This document shows positions 8,471 to 16,628 of a stretch of DNA of 64,000 nucleotides, piece after piece. Source of the stretch: CAZENU01 sp965117035 (GTDB lineage Bacteria > Chloroflexota > Dehalococcoidia > Lucifugimonadales > CAZENU01); contig OZ220748.1 in NCBI GenBank assembly GCA_965117035.1, positions 1,674,001 through 1,738,000 of the forward strand. The letters run 5' to 3'. Under the pieces are notes generated by a model, which did not search any database, was not told the DNA's origin, and worked only from the letters and a program-made list of their open reading frames with translations. Position numbers and translations under genes: made by a program. Every line of letters starts with the position of its first letter. The stretch's first letter is position 1.

Positions 8471-9535
8471 ATGCCCAGCAACCACGCCACCCCGACGGCG
8501 ACCGTGCCCCCTGCCCTTCCGGGCCAGTTCGACCGGTACCGCCCGCACGTCGACGCGGAGCTCCGGGCGCGCTTCGACGGCCGCCCGGCGCCGCTGTACG
8601 ACATGCTGCGCTACTCGATGGGCTGGGCCGACGCCGAGGGGAAGCCGGTCAGCGGCAGCACCGGCAAGGGGCTGCGCCCCGTGCTGTGCCTGAGCGCGTG
8701 CGAGGCCGTGAGCGGCAGCTTCGAGGCCGCGCTTCCCGCGGCGGCGGCGCTGGAGCTGATACACAGCTTCTCCCTGGTCCACGACGACATCCAGGACCGC
8801 GACGAGCTCCGCCACCACCGGCCCACGCTGTGGCGCGTCTGGGGCGAGGGCAAGGCGATCGTCGCCGGCAACGCCCTCCGCGGAGTGGCCGACGCCTCGA
8901 TCGACGGCATGGTCGCCGCCGGCGCGGACCCGGCGCAGGCTCTCGACGTGGCGGCGCTGCTCACCGAGGCACACCTCGAGATGATCGAGGGCCAGTACCT
9001 CGACGTCGCGTACGAGGACCGGTCCGAGGTAGGGCTCCAGGAATACCTCGTGATGATCTCCCGCAAGACCGGCGCGCTCATCAGGTGCGCCATGAACGTC
9101 GGCGCCGCCATAGGCACGACGGACCGGCGCACGGTCGACGCCTTCCGCGAGTGCGGCCGCGCGCTCGGCTACGTCTTCCAGATACGCGACGACCTGCTCG
9201 GGGTCTGGGGCAAAGAGGAGTCGACCGGCAAGCCGGTCGGCGCGGACATCCGGCGCAGGAAGAAGTCGCTCCCCGCGGTGTACGCCATGTCGAAGGTGCG
9301 CGGCGAGGCCAGGAACACACTGGCCCGCAAGTACGCCCAGGAAGAGCTGGACGACGATGACATCGCGGTCGTGCTCGAGATCATGGACGACGCGGGCGTC
9401 CGCGAATACGCGCAGAGCCTCGCCGTCGAGCACTGCGAGCAGGCGATGCGGCATCTCTCCTCAGTGGAGACGGCGCCGGAGAGCCGCCGGGGCATCGAGG
9501 AGATCGCCCACTTCCTCCTCCTGAGGGAGCACTAG
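8471..9535 (+). CDS. Polyprenyl (probably farnesyl/geranylgeranyl) diphosphate synthase
   Basis: A 354-residue trans-prenyltransferase that condenses IPP with allylic diphosphates. The first aspartate-rich motif is DDIQD (D105-D109) and the context LVHDDIQDRDELRHHRPT is typical. The second motif is DDLLG (240-244) instead of DDxxD, a variation seen in some family members that may affect product length or metal binding. The lysine region GKGLRP is present. ATG 8471 is chosen; the open frame further upstream overlaps the DUF5615 gene out of frame. Leading the hpnC-hpnD-hpnE set, it most likely makes the farnesyl diphosphate for squalene. Confidence 0.9.
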   Translation: MPSNHATPTATVPPALPGQFDRYRPHVDAELRARFDGRPAPLYDMLRYSMGWADAEGKPVSGSTGKGLRPVLCLSACEAVSGSFEAALPAAAALELIHSFSLVHDDIQDRDELRHHRPTLWRVWGEGKAIVAGNALRGVADASIDGMVAAGADPAQALDVAALLTEAHLEMIEGQYLDVAYEDRSEVGLQEYLVMISRKTGALIRCAMNVGAAIGTTDRRTVDAFRECGRALGYVFQIRDDLLGVWGKEESTGKPVGADIRRRKKSLPAVYAMSKVRGEARNTLARKYAQEELDDDDIAVVLEIMDDAGVREYAQSLAVEHCEQAMRHLSSVETAPESRRGIEEIAHFLLLREH

Positions 9536-9564
9536 AAGCCAATCCGGCCCTGTGCTAACCTCGG

Positions 9565-10515
9565 ATGACGCAGGCGTGTTCCCGCCGCGCCGCGGCCGCG
9601 ACCACGACCCTGGGGGTGCAGCAACCCGTGGAGTCCCTTCTCTCGGAAATGCGCGAGCCGCACACGGTGGAGGAGGCGTACGCGCGTTGCGCCGCCCTCG
9701 CCCGCGGCCACTACGAGAACTTCACCGTGGTCTCCCGGTTCCTCCCCGCCGACAAGCGCGACCACCTGAACGCGGTGTACGCCTTCTGCAGGTCGGTCGA
9801 CGATCTCGGCGACGAGTACGTGGGCGACCGGCTAGCGGCCCTGGAAGAGTGGGAGGCGGACCTTCGGCGCTGCTACGACTCCACTCCCGATCACCCGTAC
9901 ATGGTCGCGCTCCAGGAGACGGTCCGCCGCTTCGACATCCCCATCGAGCCGTTCCTTCGCCTGGTCGAGGCGAACCGGATCGACCAGGCGACGAAGCGCC
10001 ACGCGACGTTCGAGGACCTGGAGCACTACTGCGAACACTCGGCGAATCCCGTCGGCCACCTCGTGCTCTACGTGTTTGGATACCGTGACGAGGAGCGTCA
10101 ACGGCTGGCCGACTTCACGTGCACCGCGCTGCAGCTCGCCAACTTCTGGCAGGACGTCGCCCGCGACTACCGCATGGGCCGCATCTACATCCCGCTGGAG
10201 GACATGGAGCGGTTCGGATACACGGAGACCGAGCTGGCGGAGGGCGTGGTGACGGAGTCGTTCAGGTCGCTGATGAGGTTCGAGGTGGACCGCGCCCGCG
10301 GCCTCTTCATGCGCGGCCTGGACCTCGTGGACACGCTCGACGGCCGGTTCAAGCTGGACGTGGCGCTCTTCTCGAAGGGCGGCCTCAGCGTGCTGGACGC
10401 CATCGAGCGCCGGGACTACGACGTGCTGAGCGGCCGGCCCGTCGTGACCAGGGCGACGAAGCTCAGGCTCATGGCCTCCACGGCGTTGAAGCTCGGCCTG
10501 ACCGGCCGGGTCTGA
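9565..10515 (+). CDS. hpnC: HpnC-like squalene/phytoene synthase family enzyme
   Basis: A 316-residue member of the trans-isoprenyl diphosphate synthase (head-to-head) family. In the three-enzyme bacterial route, HpnD makes presqualene diphosphate, HpnC converts it to hydroxysqualene and HpnE reduces that to squalene. The two aspartate-rich regions are visible: RSVDDLGDE (D79-D83) and LANFWQDVARDYRMGR with the following IYIP. The FWQD form of the second motif favours HpnC over HpnD. It starts 29 nt after the polyprenyl synthase. Confidence 0.9.
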   Translation: MTQACSRRAAAATTTLGVQQPVESLLSEMREPHTVEEAYARCAALARGHYENFTVVSRFLPADKRDHLNAVYAFCRSVDDLGDEYVGDRLAALEEWEADLRRCYDSTPDHPYMVALQETVRRFDIPIEPFLRLVEANRIDQATKRHATFEDLEHYCEHSANPVGHLVLYVFGYRDEERQRLADFTCTALQLANFWQDVARDYRMGRIYIPLEDMERFGYTETELAEGVVTESFRSLMRFEVDRARGLFMRGLDLVDTLDGRFKLDVALFSKGGLSVLDAIERRDYDVLSGRPVVTRATKLRLMASTALKLGLTGRV

Positions 10516-10562
10516 CGGCGGCGCACCGTCATGATGGACCGCCGCGGCCGGACCGCGTTCTG

Positions 10563-11441
10563 ATGCCCACCGAGCTGGACCTGGCGTACGAGCACTGCCG
10601 AAGGGTCGCCCGCGAGCAGGCGACCAACTTCTACTACGCCTTCCGCACGCTGCCCGGGCGGCAGCGCAACGCCATCTACGCGGCCTACGCCTTCTGCCGA
10701 CTCTGCGACGACATCGCCGACGAGGAGCTGCCGCTGGAGGAGAAACGCCGCCGCTTCGCCGAGACGCGCGAGCTGCTCCTGGCCAGCGGGACGGGCGGCG
10801 CGGACAGCCCGGTGTTCATCGCCCTGGGCGGCGCCCGGGCCGAATTCGGCATCCCGGTACAGCTCTTCGAGGAGGTGATCGAGGGCGTCGAGATCGACCT
10901 CGTCAAGTCCCGCTTCGACACCTTCGACGAGCTCCGGGAATACTGCTACAAGGTCGCGTCCGTCGTCGGCCTCATCTGCATCGAGGTGTTCGGCTACGAG
11001 GACCCGGACGCCCGCGAGTACGCCGTCGACATGGGACTGGCGATGCAGATCACCAACATCCTCAGGGACGTGCGGGAGGACGCCGAGCGCGGCCGCATAT
11101 ACCTGCCGCTCGACGAGATGGCCGCCTGCGGCTACACCGAGGAGGAGCTGTTCGAGGGGGTGGTCAACGAGCCGTTCCGCGAGCTGATGAGGATGCAGGC
11201 GCGCCGGGCCCGCGACTACTTCGAGAGCAGTCAGAGGCTGATGCCGCTGCTCGCGCCGCGGTCGCGCGCGTGTCCCAGGGTCCTGCACACGCTCTACAGC
11301 CGCGTCCTCGCCCGGATCGAGCGCGCGGACTACGATGTCTTCGCCGAGCGCGTCGGCCTCCCGCGAACCGAGAAACTCTACCTGATGGCCAAGCTATGGG
11401 CGCTCAGCCTGATACCGACAGCCCGACCGCGAAGAGGGTAG
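10563..11441 (+). CDS. hpnD: HpnD, presqualene diphosphate synthase
   Basis: A 292-residue squalene/phytoene synthase family protein that would join two farnesyl diphosphates into presqualene diphosphate. The first acidic motif is CRLCDDIADE (D49, D50, D53); the second is TNILRDVREDAERGRIYLP. The NILRDV form is typical of HpnD and of phytoene synthases. ATG 10563 is used. Its 3' end overlaps hpnE by 46 bp, so the two are tightly coupled. Phytoene synthase is the alternative, but the HpnC and HpnE neighbours make HpnD far more likely. Confidence 0.9.
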   Translation: MPTELDLAYEHCRRVAREQATNFYYAFRTLPGRQRNAIYAAYAFCRLCDDIADEELPLEEKRRRFAETRELLLASGTGGADSPVFIALGGARAEFGIPVQLFEEVIEGVEIDLVKSRFDTFDELREYCYKVASVVGLICIEVFGYEDPDAREYAVDMGLAMQITNILRDVREDAERGRIYLPLDEMAACGYTEEELFEGVVNEPFRELMRMQARRARDYFESSQRLMPLLAPRSRACPRVLHTLYSRVLARIERADYDVFAERVGLPRTEKLYLMAKLWALSLIPTARPRRG

Positions 11442-12781
11442 CCGTCCTCGGCGGCGGTCTCGCCGGGCTCTCGGCCGCACGGCGGCTGCTGGAGCTGGGG
11501 TTCGGCGTCACCCTGGTCGAGAAGCGGCCATTCCTCGGCGGCAGGGCCTTCTCCTTCCGTGACCCGGAATCCGGCGTCGAGATCGACAACGGGCAGCACG
11601 TCTTCCTCGGCTGCAACAGCCACTATCTCCACTATCTCCGCGAGATAGGGGCGATCGACAGGGCGTACGTCCAGGACCGGCTGCTGGCCGAGATCGTCCG
11701 CGGCGGCGTCAGGGGCGTGCTGTCCAGCACCCCGTGGCTCGGGAAGCTCCACCTGTTCCCGTCGCTCCTCCGGTACCCGCACCTGACCTCGGTCGACAAG
11801 CTGCGGGCCATGTACGCGCTGCTCGTGATGAAGCTGACCGACCCCGCGAAGCACGCTGCCCGCCTCGACGCCGAGACCGGCTACGAGTGGCTGCGCCGCC
11901 ACCGGCAGTCGGAGAGGGCGATAGAGAACCTCTGGAACCTGTTCGTACTCCCGGCGCTGAACGACGACGTGCGCGTCGTCACCGCCGGGGCGATGCTCAT
12001 GGTCTTCCGCGAGGCGCTGCTCCGGGACCCCTCAGACGCGAGGATGGGGCTGGCGCGGGTCGGCCTCACCGCGCTCGCCGGCGAGCCGTCGCAGGCGCAC
12101 ATCGAGGCTCGCGGGGGCGAGCTCCGGCTCGGCAGGGGCGTGAGGGCCATCCGTGTGCGGGACGGCAGCGTCGAGGGCGTCGAGCTGCAGGACGGCAGCT
12201 TCATCGAGGCGGACGCCTGCGTGAGCGCCCTGCCGTTCGACGTCCTGCTCGACGTGCTGCCGGAGGACGTCGCCGCCGGCGACTTCTTCGCGAGCGCCCG
12301 CGGGCTGGAGACCGCGCCCATAGTCGGCCTGCACATCTGGTACGACAGGCCCGTGATGGACGAGACCTTCGCGGCGTTCCTCGACTCGCCGGTGCAGTGG
12401 GTCTTCAACAAGAGCCTGATCCAGGGCGCCGATGCCGAGGACGGCCAGTACGTGTGCGTCTCGCTCAGCGGCGCGTGGGAGCACGTCGACAGGTCCAAGG
12501 AGGAGCTGCGACGGACCTTCACGGAGGAGATGGCCCGGGTCTTCCCCGCCGCCCGCGGGGCGGAGATCACGCGCTTCCTCGTCGTCAAGGAGCGCAGGGC
12601 CACCTTCCGCTCCATCCCCGGCGCGGCCGCGCACAGGCTCTCGCAGGCCACGCCCATCCCGAACCTCTTCCTGGCCGGCGACTGGACCCGGACAGGCTGG
12701 CCGTCGACGATGGAGAGCGCCGTCCTCAGCGGCGTCCTCGCGGCCGACGCGCTCGCGGCCGCATACCCGGCGACCCGATAG
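11396..12781 (+). CDS. hpnE: HpnE, hydroxysqualene dehydroxylase
   Basis: A 461-residue FAD-dependent amine-oxidase/phytoene-desaturase-like protein. The N-terminal dinucleotide-binding motif VAVLGGGLAGLSAARRL is followed by an acidic strand end (LVEKR) and GGRAFSF, and the C-terminal FAD motif FLAGDWTRTGWPSTMESAV is intact. In the hpnCDE route it reduces hydroxysqualene to squalene. ATG 11396 lies inside the end of hpnD. No squalene-hopene cyclase follows in this window, so the fate of the squalene is not shown here. Confidence 0.9.
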   Translation: MGAQPDTDSPTAKRVAVLGGGLAGLSAARRLLELGFGVTLVEKRPFLGGRAFSFRDPESGVEIDNGQHVFLGCNSHYLHYLREIGAIDRAYVQDRLLAEIVRGGVRGVLSSTPWLGKLHLFPSLLRYPHLTSVDKLRAMYALLVMKLTDPAKHAARLDAETGYEWLRRHRQSERAIENLWNLFVLPALNDDVRVVTAGAMLMVFREALLRDPSDARMGLARVGLTALAGEPSQAHIEARGGELRLGRGVRAIRVRDGSVEGVELQDGSFIEADACVSALPFDVLLDVLPEDVAAGDFFASARGLETAPIVGLHIWYDRPVMDETFAAFLDSPVQWVFNKSLIQGADAEDGQYVCVSLSGAWEHVDRSKEELRRTFTEEMARVFPAARGAEITRFLVVKERRATFRSIPGAAAHRLSQATPIPNLFLAGDWTRTGWPSTMESAVLSGVLAADALAAAYPATR

Positions 12782-12836
12782 ACCTGTCGCGCCCGCCGTT
12801 CCCGCGGCCCATCGCGTCTGGAGCGGAATCCGTAAC

Positions 12837-12865
12837 TTGACGCAAGCTGTCTTCCGTACTAGGAT
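12837..12865 (+). promoter_or_regulatory. Sigma70-type promoter of the yceD-rpmF-fabD-nusB-acpP operon
   Basis: TTGACG at 12837-12842 is separated by 17 nt from TAGGAT at 12860-12865, leaving a leader of about 35 nt before the yceD start. Confidence 0.7.
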
Positions 12866-12907
12866 ATTCCGTCATCGGAGCTTGGCAGCGAGCTTCGCGG
12901 TATTCCT

Positions 12908-13432
12908 ATGAACTTTAACGTCTCTACGCTGATGCAGGAGCCCAGCGGGGCCGCGCGGACCTACGAGGTCGACGAGCGGGTCGAGCTGGGAAACGGCCTG
13001 GATTCGGCGCGCGTAAGCGGCTCGGTCAGGCTCATGAAGACCGACCGCGGCGTCTGGGTCAGTGCCGGGCTCGACTCGGACGCGCATAGTCAATGCGTGC
13101 GGTGCCTGGAGCCCTACCGGCAGGCCATACGGATGGAGATCGAGGAGGAGTTTCTCCCGGACTCCGAGCCGGGCATCGGGCCCAGCGCCGACGTGGAGGA
13201 CGCCGAGGCGACCAGGATAGACGAAGGACAGCTCCTGGACATGACCGCGGTGATGGCGCAGTACATCGAACTGGGCCAGCCGATGAAGCCGGTCTGCAGG
13301 GCAGACTGCAAGGGACTTTGCGCCGATTGCGGCCTGGACCTGAATGTCTCCGCCTGCGGGTGCGACCAGGGGCTGCTCGACAGCCGATGGGCGGCCCTGA
13401 CCGATGTGGGCTCGCTGGTCGGCAAGAGCTAG
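12908..13432 (+). CDS. yceD: YceD family protein (DUF177)
   Basis: A 174-residue member of the YceD/DUF177 family, the usual upstream partner of rpmF and linked to 23S rRNA maturation or stability. It has the family's CxxC pair (C63/C66 in HSQCVRCLEP) and a C-terminal cysteine-rich segment (CRADCKGLCADCG) that probably binds zinc, then the closing DSRWAAL motif. The ribosomal protein L32 gene follows 9 nt later, the conserved arrangement. Confidence 0.9.
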   Translation: MNFNVSTLMQEPSGAARTYEVDERVELGNGLDSARVSGSVRLMKTDRGVWVSAGLDSDAHSQCVRCLEPYRQAIRMEIEEEFLPDSEPGIGPSADVEDAEATRIDEGQLLDMTAVMAQYIELGQPMKPVCRADCKGLCADCGLDLNVSACGCDQGLLDSRWAALTDVGSLVGKS

Positions 13433-13441
13433 GAGCGACAG

Positions 13442-13639
13442 ATGCCAGCAGTACCGAAGAAGAAGGTTTCCAAGAGCAGACAGGGCAACCGCGCGGCGCA
13501 CTACAGGCTGCGCGCGCAGTCCCTGTCCGAGTGCTCCCAGTGCCATAGCGTGAAGCAGCCGCATCGCGTCTGTCCGGCCTGCGGCTACTACAACGGACGC
13601 GAGGTGGTCGCTCAGGAGACCGAGGCCGGTCCGGCGTAG
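13442..13639 (+). CDS. rpmF: 50S ribosomal protein L32
   Basis: A 65-residue protein starting MPAVPKKKVSKSRQGNRAAH, typical of L32. It keeps the zinc-ribbon cysteines in CSQC and CPAC, so this is the zinc-binding (C+) form. It is the second gene of the operon and starts 9 nt after yceD. Confidence 0.97.
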   Translation: MPAVPKKKVSKSRQGNRAAHYRLRAQSLSECSQCHSVKQPHRVCPACGYYNGREVVAQETEAGPA

Positions 13640-13681
13640 AGGACGCCGCCGCGCCGATCAATCTCAGGGGAGTCTATTCCT

Positions 13682-14641
13682 ATGAGCTTCAACTTTACCC
13701 CCGTTTCTCGCGGCTCCGGGACAGCGTACCTGTTCCCGGGCCAGGGCTCGCAGGCCGTGGGCATGGGCGAGCAGTTGTACGACTCGTCGGAGGCCGCCAG
13801 GTCGGTGTTCCACGAGGTGGACGAGGCGCTCGGCCGCCCCCTCTCCAAGCTCGTCTTCGGCGGTCCCGAGGAGGAGCTCAGGGAGACGGCCAACGCCCAG
13901 CCCGCGATCATGGCGATGAGCCTCGCCTGCGTGGGCGCCATGGCCGAGCAGCTTGGAGAGAGAGCGCTGCCCCGCCCCGCGCTGGTGGCGGGCCACAGCC
14001 TCGGCGAATACACGGCGCTCGCGGTTGCGGGCGTGCTCGAAGTAGGTGAGACCGCCCATCTCGTCCAGGAGCGGGGACGGCTGATGCAGGAGGCCTGCGA
14101 CCAGCGCCCCGGCAGCATGGCGGCGATCATCGGCCTCGACCAGATGACCATCGAGGAGATCAGCCGCGAGACCGGGACATACGTATCCAACGTCAACACG
14201 GCGCAGCAGATCGTCATCAGCGGCGAGCGCATGGCCGTCGCGGCTGCGCTCGACCTGGCGACCGCCCGGGGCGCCAGGCGGGCCATCCCGCTCAGGGTCG
14301 GCGGCGCCTTCCACTCAGCGCTGATGGAGCCCGCCACCGAGGGCCTGATCGAGGCCATCGACGGCGTGACATTCAGAGACCCCACGGTGCCGATCATCGC
14401 CAACACGACGGGCGCCCCGCTCACGAGGGCCGAAGACGTGAAGCAGGAGCTGATCAGGCAGGTCTGCGGCTGCGTGCAGTGGAAGCAGTCGATCGACTAC
14501 ATGGTGCAGTCGGGCGTCTCGCGGTTCATCGAGATCGGGCCGGGCAACGCGCTCACCAGCATGGTCAAGCGGATATCCAGGTCGGCCGAGACCCACAGTG
14601 TCGGCGATATCGACTCGATACTCCAGCTGAGCCGCAACTAG
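13682..14641 (+). CDS. fabD: Malonyl CoA-ACP transacylase FabD
   Basis: A 319-residue acyltransferase that loads malonyl groups from CoA onto ACP for fatty-acid synthesis. The oxyanion region FPGQGSQAVGMG is near residue 18, the nucleophile is S106 in VAGHSLGEY and the catalytic His is H211 in GAFHSALM. plsX and fabH, often found between rpmF and fabD, are absent. The ACP gene lies two genes downstream, so the operon joins ribosome, transcription and lipid functions. Confidence 0.95.
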   Translation: MSFNFTPVSRGSGTAYLFPGQGSQAVGMGEQLYDSSEAARSVFHEVDEALGRPLSKLVFGGPEEELRETANAQPAIMAMSLACVGAMAEQLGERALPRPALVAGHSLGEYTALAVAGVLEVGETAHLVQERGRLMQEACDQRPGSMAAIIGLDQMTIEEISRETGTYVSNVNTAQQIVISGERMAVAAALDLATARGARRAIPLRVGGAFHSALMEPATEGLIEAIDGVTFRDPTVPIIANTTGAPLTRAEDVKQELIRQVCGCVQWKQSIDYMVQSGVSRFIEIGPGNALTSMVKRISRSAETHSVGDIDSILQLSRN

Positions 14642-14656
14642 AACCCGCGGTTCGAA

Positions 14657-15115
14657 TTGACCACGTCTTCCGTCGCAGCGCGTCACGCCCACACCTCCCA
14701 GAGGAGGGCGCGTGTCGCGGCCGTCCAGGTGCTCTACGAGCTCGACGGGGCCAGGCACGACGCCGCCCGCGCGCTGGGCAACCGCCTGGCCGACGACACG
14801 ATGCCGGAAACGTCGGAAGACTACGCCACGGAGCTCGTCCACGGCGTCCTGGCCAACCGGGCGGAGATCGACGAGACGATCGCGGCACACGCTCCGGCGT
14901 GGCCCGTAGAGCAGCTCGCGCCGGTCGACAGGAACATCCTGCGAGTCGCGGTATACGAAATGGCGGTCGCCGACAGGACGCCGCCGAAGGTGGCAATCAA
15001 CGAGGCCGTCGAGATGGGCAAGACCTTCGGGGGCGACAACTCGCCCCGCTTCATTAACGGTGTGCTCGGATCTGTGCTAGAACATACGGGACCCGAACAG
15101 GGGTCGCTTCGCTGA
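14657..15115 (+). CDS. nusB: Transcription antitermination factor NusB
   Basis: A 152-residue all-helical NusB, which binds boxA RNA with S10 during rRNA transcription. Recognisable segments are RRARVAAVQVLYELDG at the N-terminus and PPKVAINEAVEMGKTFGGD with FINGVLG at the C-terminus. The start is a TTG at 14657, 15 nt after fabD, with no strong ribosome-binding site; no better start is available in frame. Confidence 0.93.
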   Translation: MTTSSVAARHAHTSQRRARVAAVQVLYELDGARHDAARALGNRLADDTMPETSEDYATELVHGVLANRAEIDETIAAHAPAWPVEQLAPVDRNILRVAVYEMAVADRTPPKVAINEAVEMGKTFGGDNSPRFINGVLGSVLEHTGPEQGSLR

Positions 15116-15133
15116 AATGGAGGGGTAATCGAA

Positions 15134-15391
15134 ATGGCAACAGTCCTGGAGCGAGTACAGACGGTCGTTGCTGACAAGCTTAGCGTCGACCCATCCGAGG
15201 TCGTGGCCGACGCCTCGTTCGCAGAGGACCTGAACGCGGACTCTCTCGACCTGGTCGAGCTGATCATGGCCTTCGAAGAGGAGTTCAGCACCGACGACAA
15301 CCCGGTCGAGATCTCCGACGAGGATGCGGAGTCCATCACCACGGTCGGCAAGGCGTTAGACTACCTGCGCGGCCAGGGCATCGACGACTAG
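15134..15391 (+). CDS. acpP: Acyl carrier protein
   Basis: An 85-residue acidic carrier protein with the phosphopantetheine attachment serine S37 in NADSLDLVELIM. GGAGGGG lies ahead of the ATG. It is the last gene of the operon; fabF, a common next gene, does not follow. It carries growing acyl chains made by the fatty-acid synthase that FabD feeds. Confidence 0.97.
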   Translation: MATVLERVQTVVADKLSVDPSEVVADASFAEDLNADSLDLVELIMAFEEEFSTDDNPVEISDEDAESITTVGKALDYLRGQGIDD

Positions 15392-15544
15392 CCCCCGCCG
15401 CGCGGCGCGACACAAGCCGCGCCAGGCTTCGTACCGACCAATACTGCCGGCGGCCCCACCAAGGGCCCGAGTAGGGTGCCCTACTCCTGTGCGGCTCGCA
15501 CAGAGCACGGAAGCTGTCCCAATTTGGTAGGTACCGCTATTGGC

Positions 15545-15645
15545 CCGTCATTCCCGCGCAGAGCCCGCCCCCGTGGAGACGGGGGAAGACCCTTGCACAA
15601 CCGTCGTTCCCGCGAAGGCGGGAATCCAGGGGCGGGTGGGGCGCC
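15545..15645. repeat. dRS3-like ATTCCC...GGGAAT palindromic repeats
   Basis: Two palindromic units of the form (A/G)TTCCCGCGxxGGCGGGAA are separated by a segment related to AGACGGGGGAAGACCCTTGC. The same combined unit occurs near 34350-34445 and, inverted, near 48740-49003. It resembles the dRS3 consensus ATTCCC-N8-GGGAAT described in Neisseria and found in many genomes. Confidence 0.7.
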
Positions 15646-15678
15646 ACTGCTGATCTGGGAGAGGGTTCCACAGCAGTA

Positions 15679-15770
15679 ACTGTTCAGACTCAAAGTGTCC
15701 ACACAACCCGTTCACCCCGAGTAGCGCCGCTGCTCTGAGCGGCGCGTATCGAGGGGCGCACGCAGCTTTG
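15679..15770. repeat. Dispersed element C, copy 1
   Basis: Shares AACTGTTCAGACT, AACCCGTTCACCC and CGTATCGAGGGGCGCACGC with the copies at 51905-51990 (same strand) and 56905-56984 (opposite strand). No reading frame is conserved between copies, so it is a non-coding dispersed repeat. Confidence 0.65.
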
Positions 15771-15961
15771 CCGCCAATACCGGCCTCGGCCCCGCCAGAA
15801 AAATCGGCCTGTGCCGGCGACTGCCCCACCCCAGGCAGACTCCATTGACCACGACACCGTCACACCCGCGAAGACCCCGCACCCGTGAAGGCGCGGGGTA
15901 TCGAGAGCTTGGAGAGCATTCGTCCCCTTGACCCTGAACAGTTGCCCACCGCACAGCGCCG

Positions 15962-15991
15962 TTGACGCTCCGTTTTCGCGGCTGATACGAT
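15962..15991 (+). promoter_or_regulatory. Sigma70-type promoter for the uracil-DNA glycosylase gene
   Basis: TTGACG (15962-15967), 18-nt spacer, TACGAT (15986-15991), about 30 nt before the ATG at 16021. Confidence 0.65.
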
Positions 15992-16020
15992 AGCGGTGTC
16001 CTTCAGCACCGCGAGGGCTC

Positions 16021-16620
16021 ATGACAGAGTTTGACGATCTGGTCCGGCGAATCCGCTCCTGCACCCTCTGCACTCTGTCCCAGAAACGCACCCAGGCCGT
16101 GCCCGGCGACGGCTCCCGCACCGCCGACATCATGTTCATCGGCGAGGGGCCCGGCTTCTATGAGGACCGCGACGGTCGCCCCTTCGTAGGCCAGGCCGGA
16201 CGCCTGCTCGACGAGCTCCTGGCGTCCATAGACCTGGACCGCGAGAGCGTCTACATCACGAACATGATCAAGTGCCGGGCCCCGAACAACCGGGACCCGC
16301 TGCCCGGTGAGATACAGTCCTGCGGGCCGTACCTCGACGAGCAGATCGCCCTGATCGCGCCGCGCATCATCGTGACGCTCGGCCGGTACTCCTTCGGGAA
16401 ATTCTTCCCCAGCCAGACCATCAGCAAGGCCCGCGGCAGGCCGCAGGGCTGGAACGGCATGGTCATCTACCCGATCTACCATCCGGCCGCGGCGCTTCAC
16501 AACCCGCGCCTGCGGCCCGCGCTCGAACAGGACTTCCAGAACCTCAGATCGCTGCTCGAAGAGCCGCCGGCGGCGCCTACGGCCGCTGAGCCGGAGGCCG
16601 AGCAGCTCAGCTTCTTCTGA
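16021..16620 (+). CDS. Family 4 uracil-DNA glycosylase (4Fe-4S)
   Basis: A 199-residue iron-sulfur uracil-DNA glycosylase that removes uracil from DNA. The four cluster cysteines are C14, C17, C85 and C101. Motif 1 is GEGPGFYED and the uracil-side motif contains HPAAAL (H154). Several family members read GEAPG where this one has GEGPG. The C-terminus ends EAEQLSFF: QLSFF closely resembles the QL(S/D)LF sliding-clamp binding motif, which suggests recruitment by the replication clamp. RNase J starts 8 nt downstream. Confidence 0.92.
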   Translation: MTEFDDLVRRIRSCTLCTLSQKRTQAVPGDGSRTADIMFIGEGPGFYEDRDGRPFVGQAGRLLDELLASIDLDRESVYITNMIKCRAPNNRDPLPGEIQSCGPYLDEQIALIAPRIIVTLGRYSFGKFFPSQTISKARGRPQGWNGMVIYPIYHPAAALHNPRLRPALEQDFQNLRSLLEEPPAAPTAAEPEAEQLSFF

Positions 16621-16628
16621 CACGCCGC

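Larger units (their letters stand above)
15392..16020. other. Repeat-rich intergenic region after acpP
   Basis: 629 bp without a credible gene. It contains dRS3-like palindromes (15545-15645), a copy of the dispersed GTTCACCC element (15679-15770), unassigned GC-rich sequence, and the uracil-DNA glycosylase promoter (15962-15991). The short open frames here are by-products of the repeats. Confidence 0.7.

Noticed and set aside
15392..15430. Intrinsic terminator after acpP
   Set aside because: A GGCGCG...CGCGCC stem can be drawn, but there is no T tract and the stem is short for this base composition.
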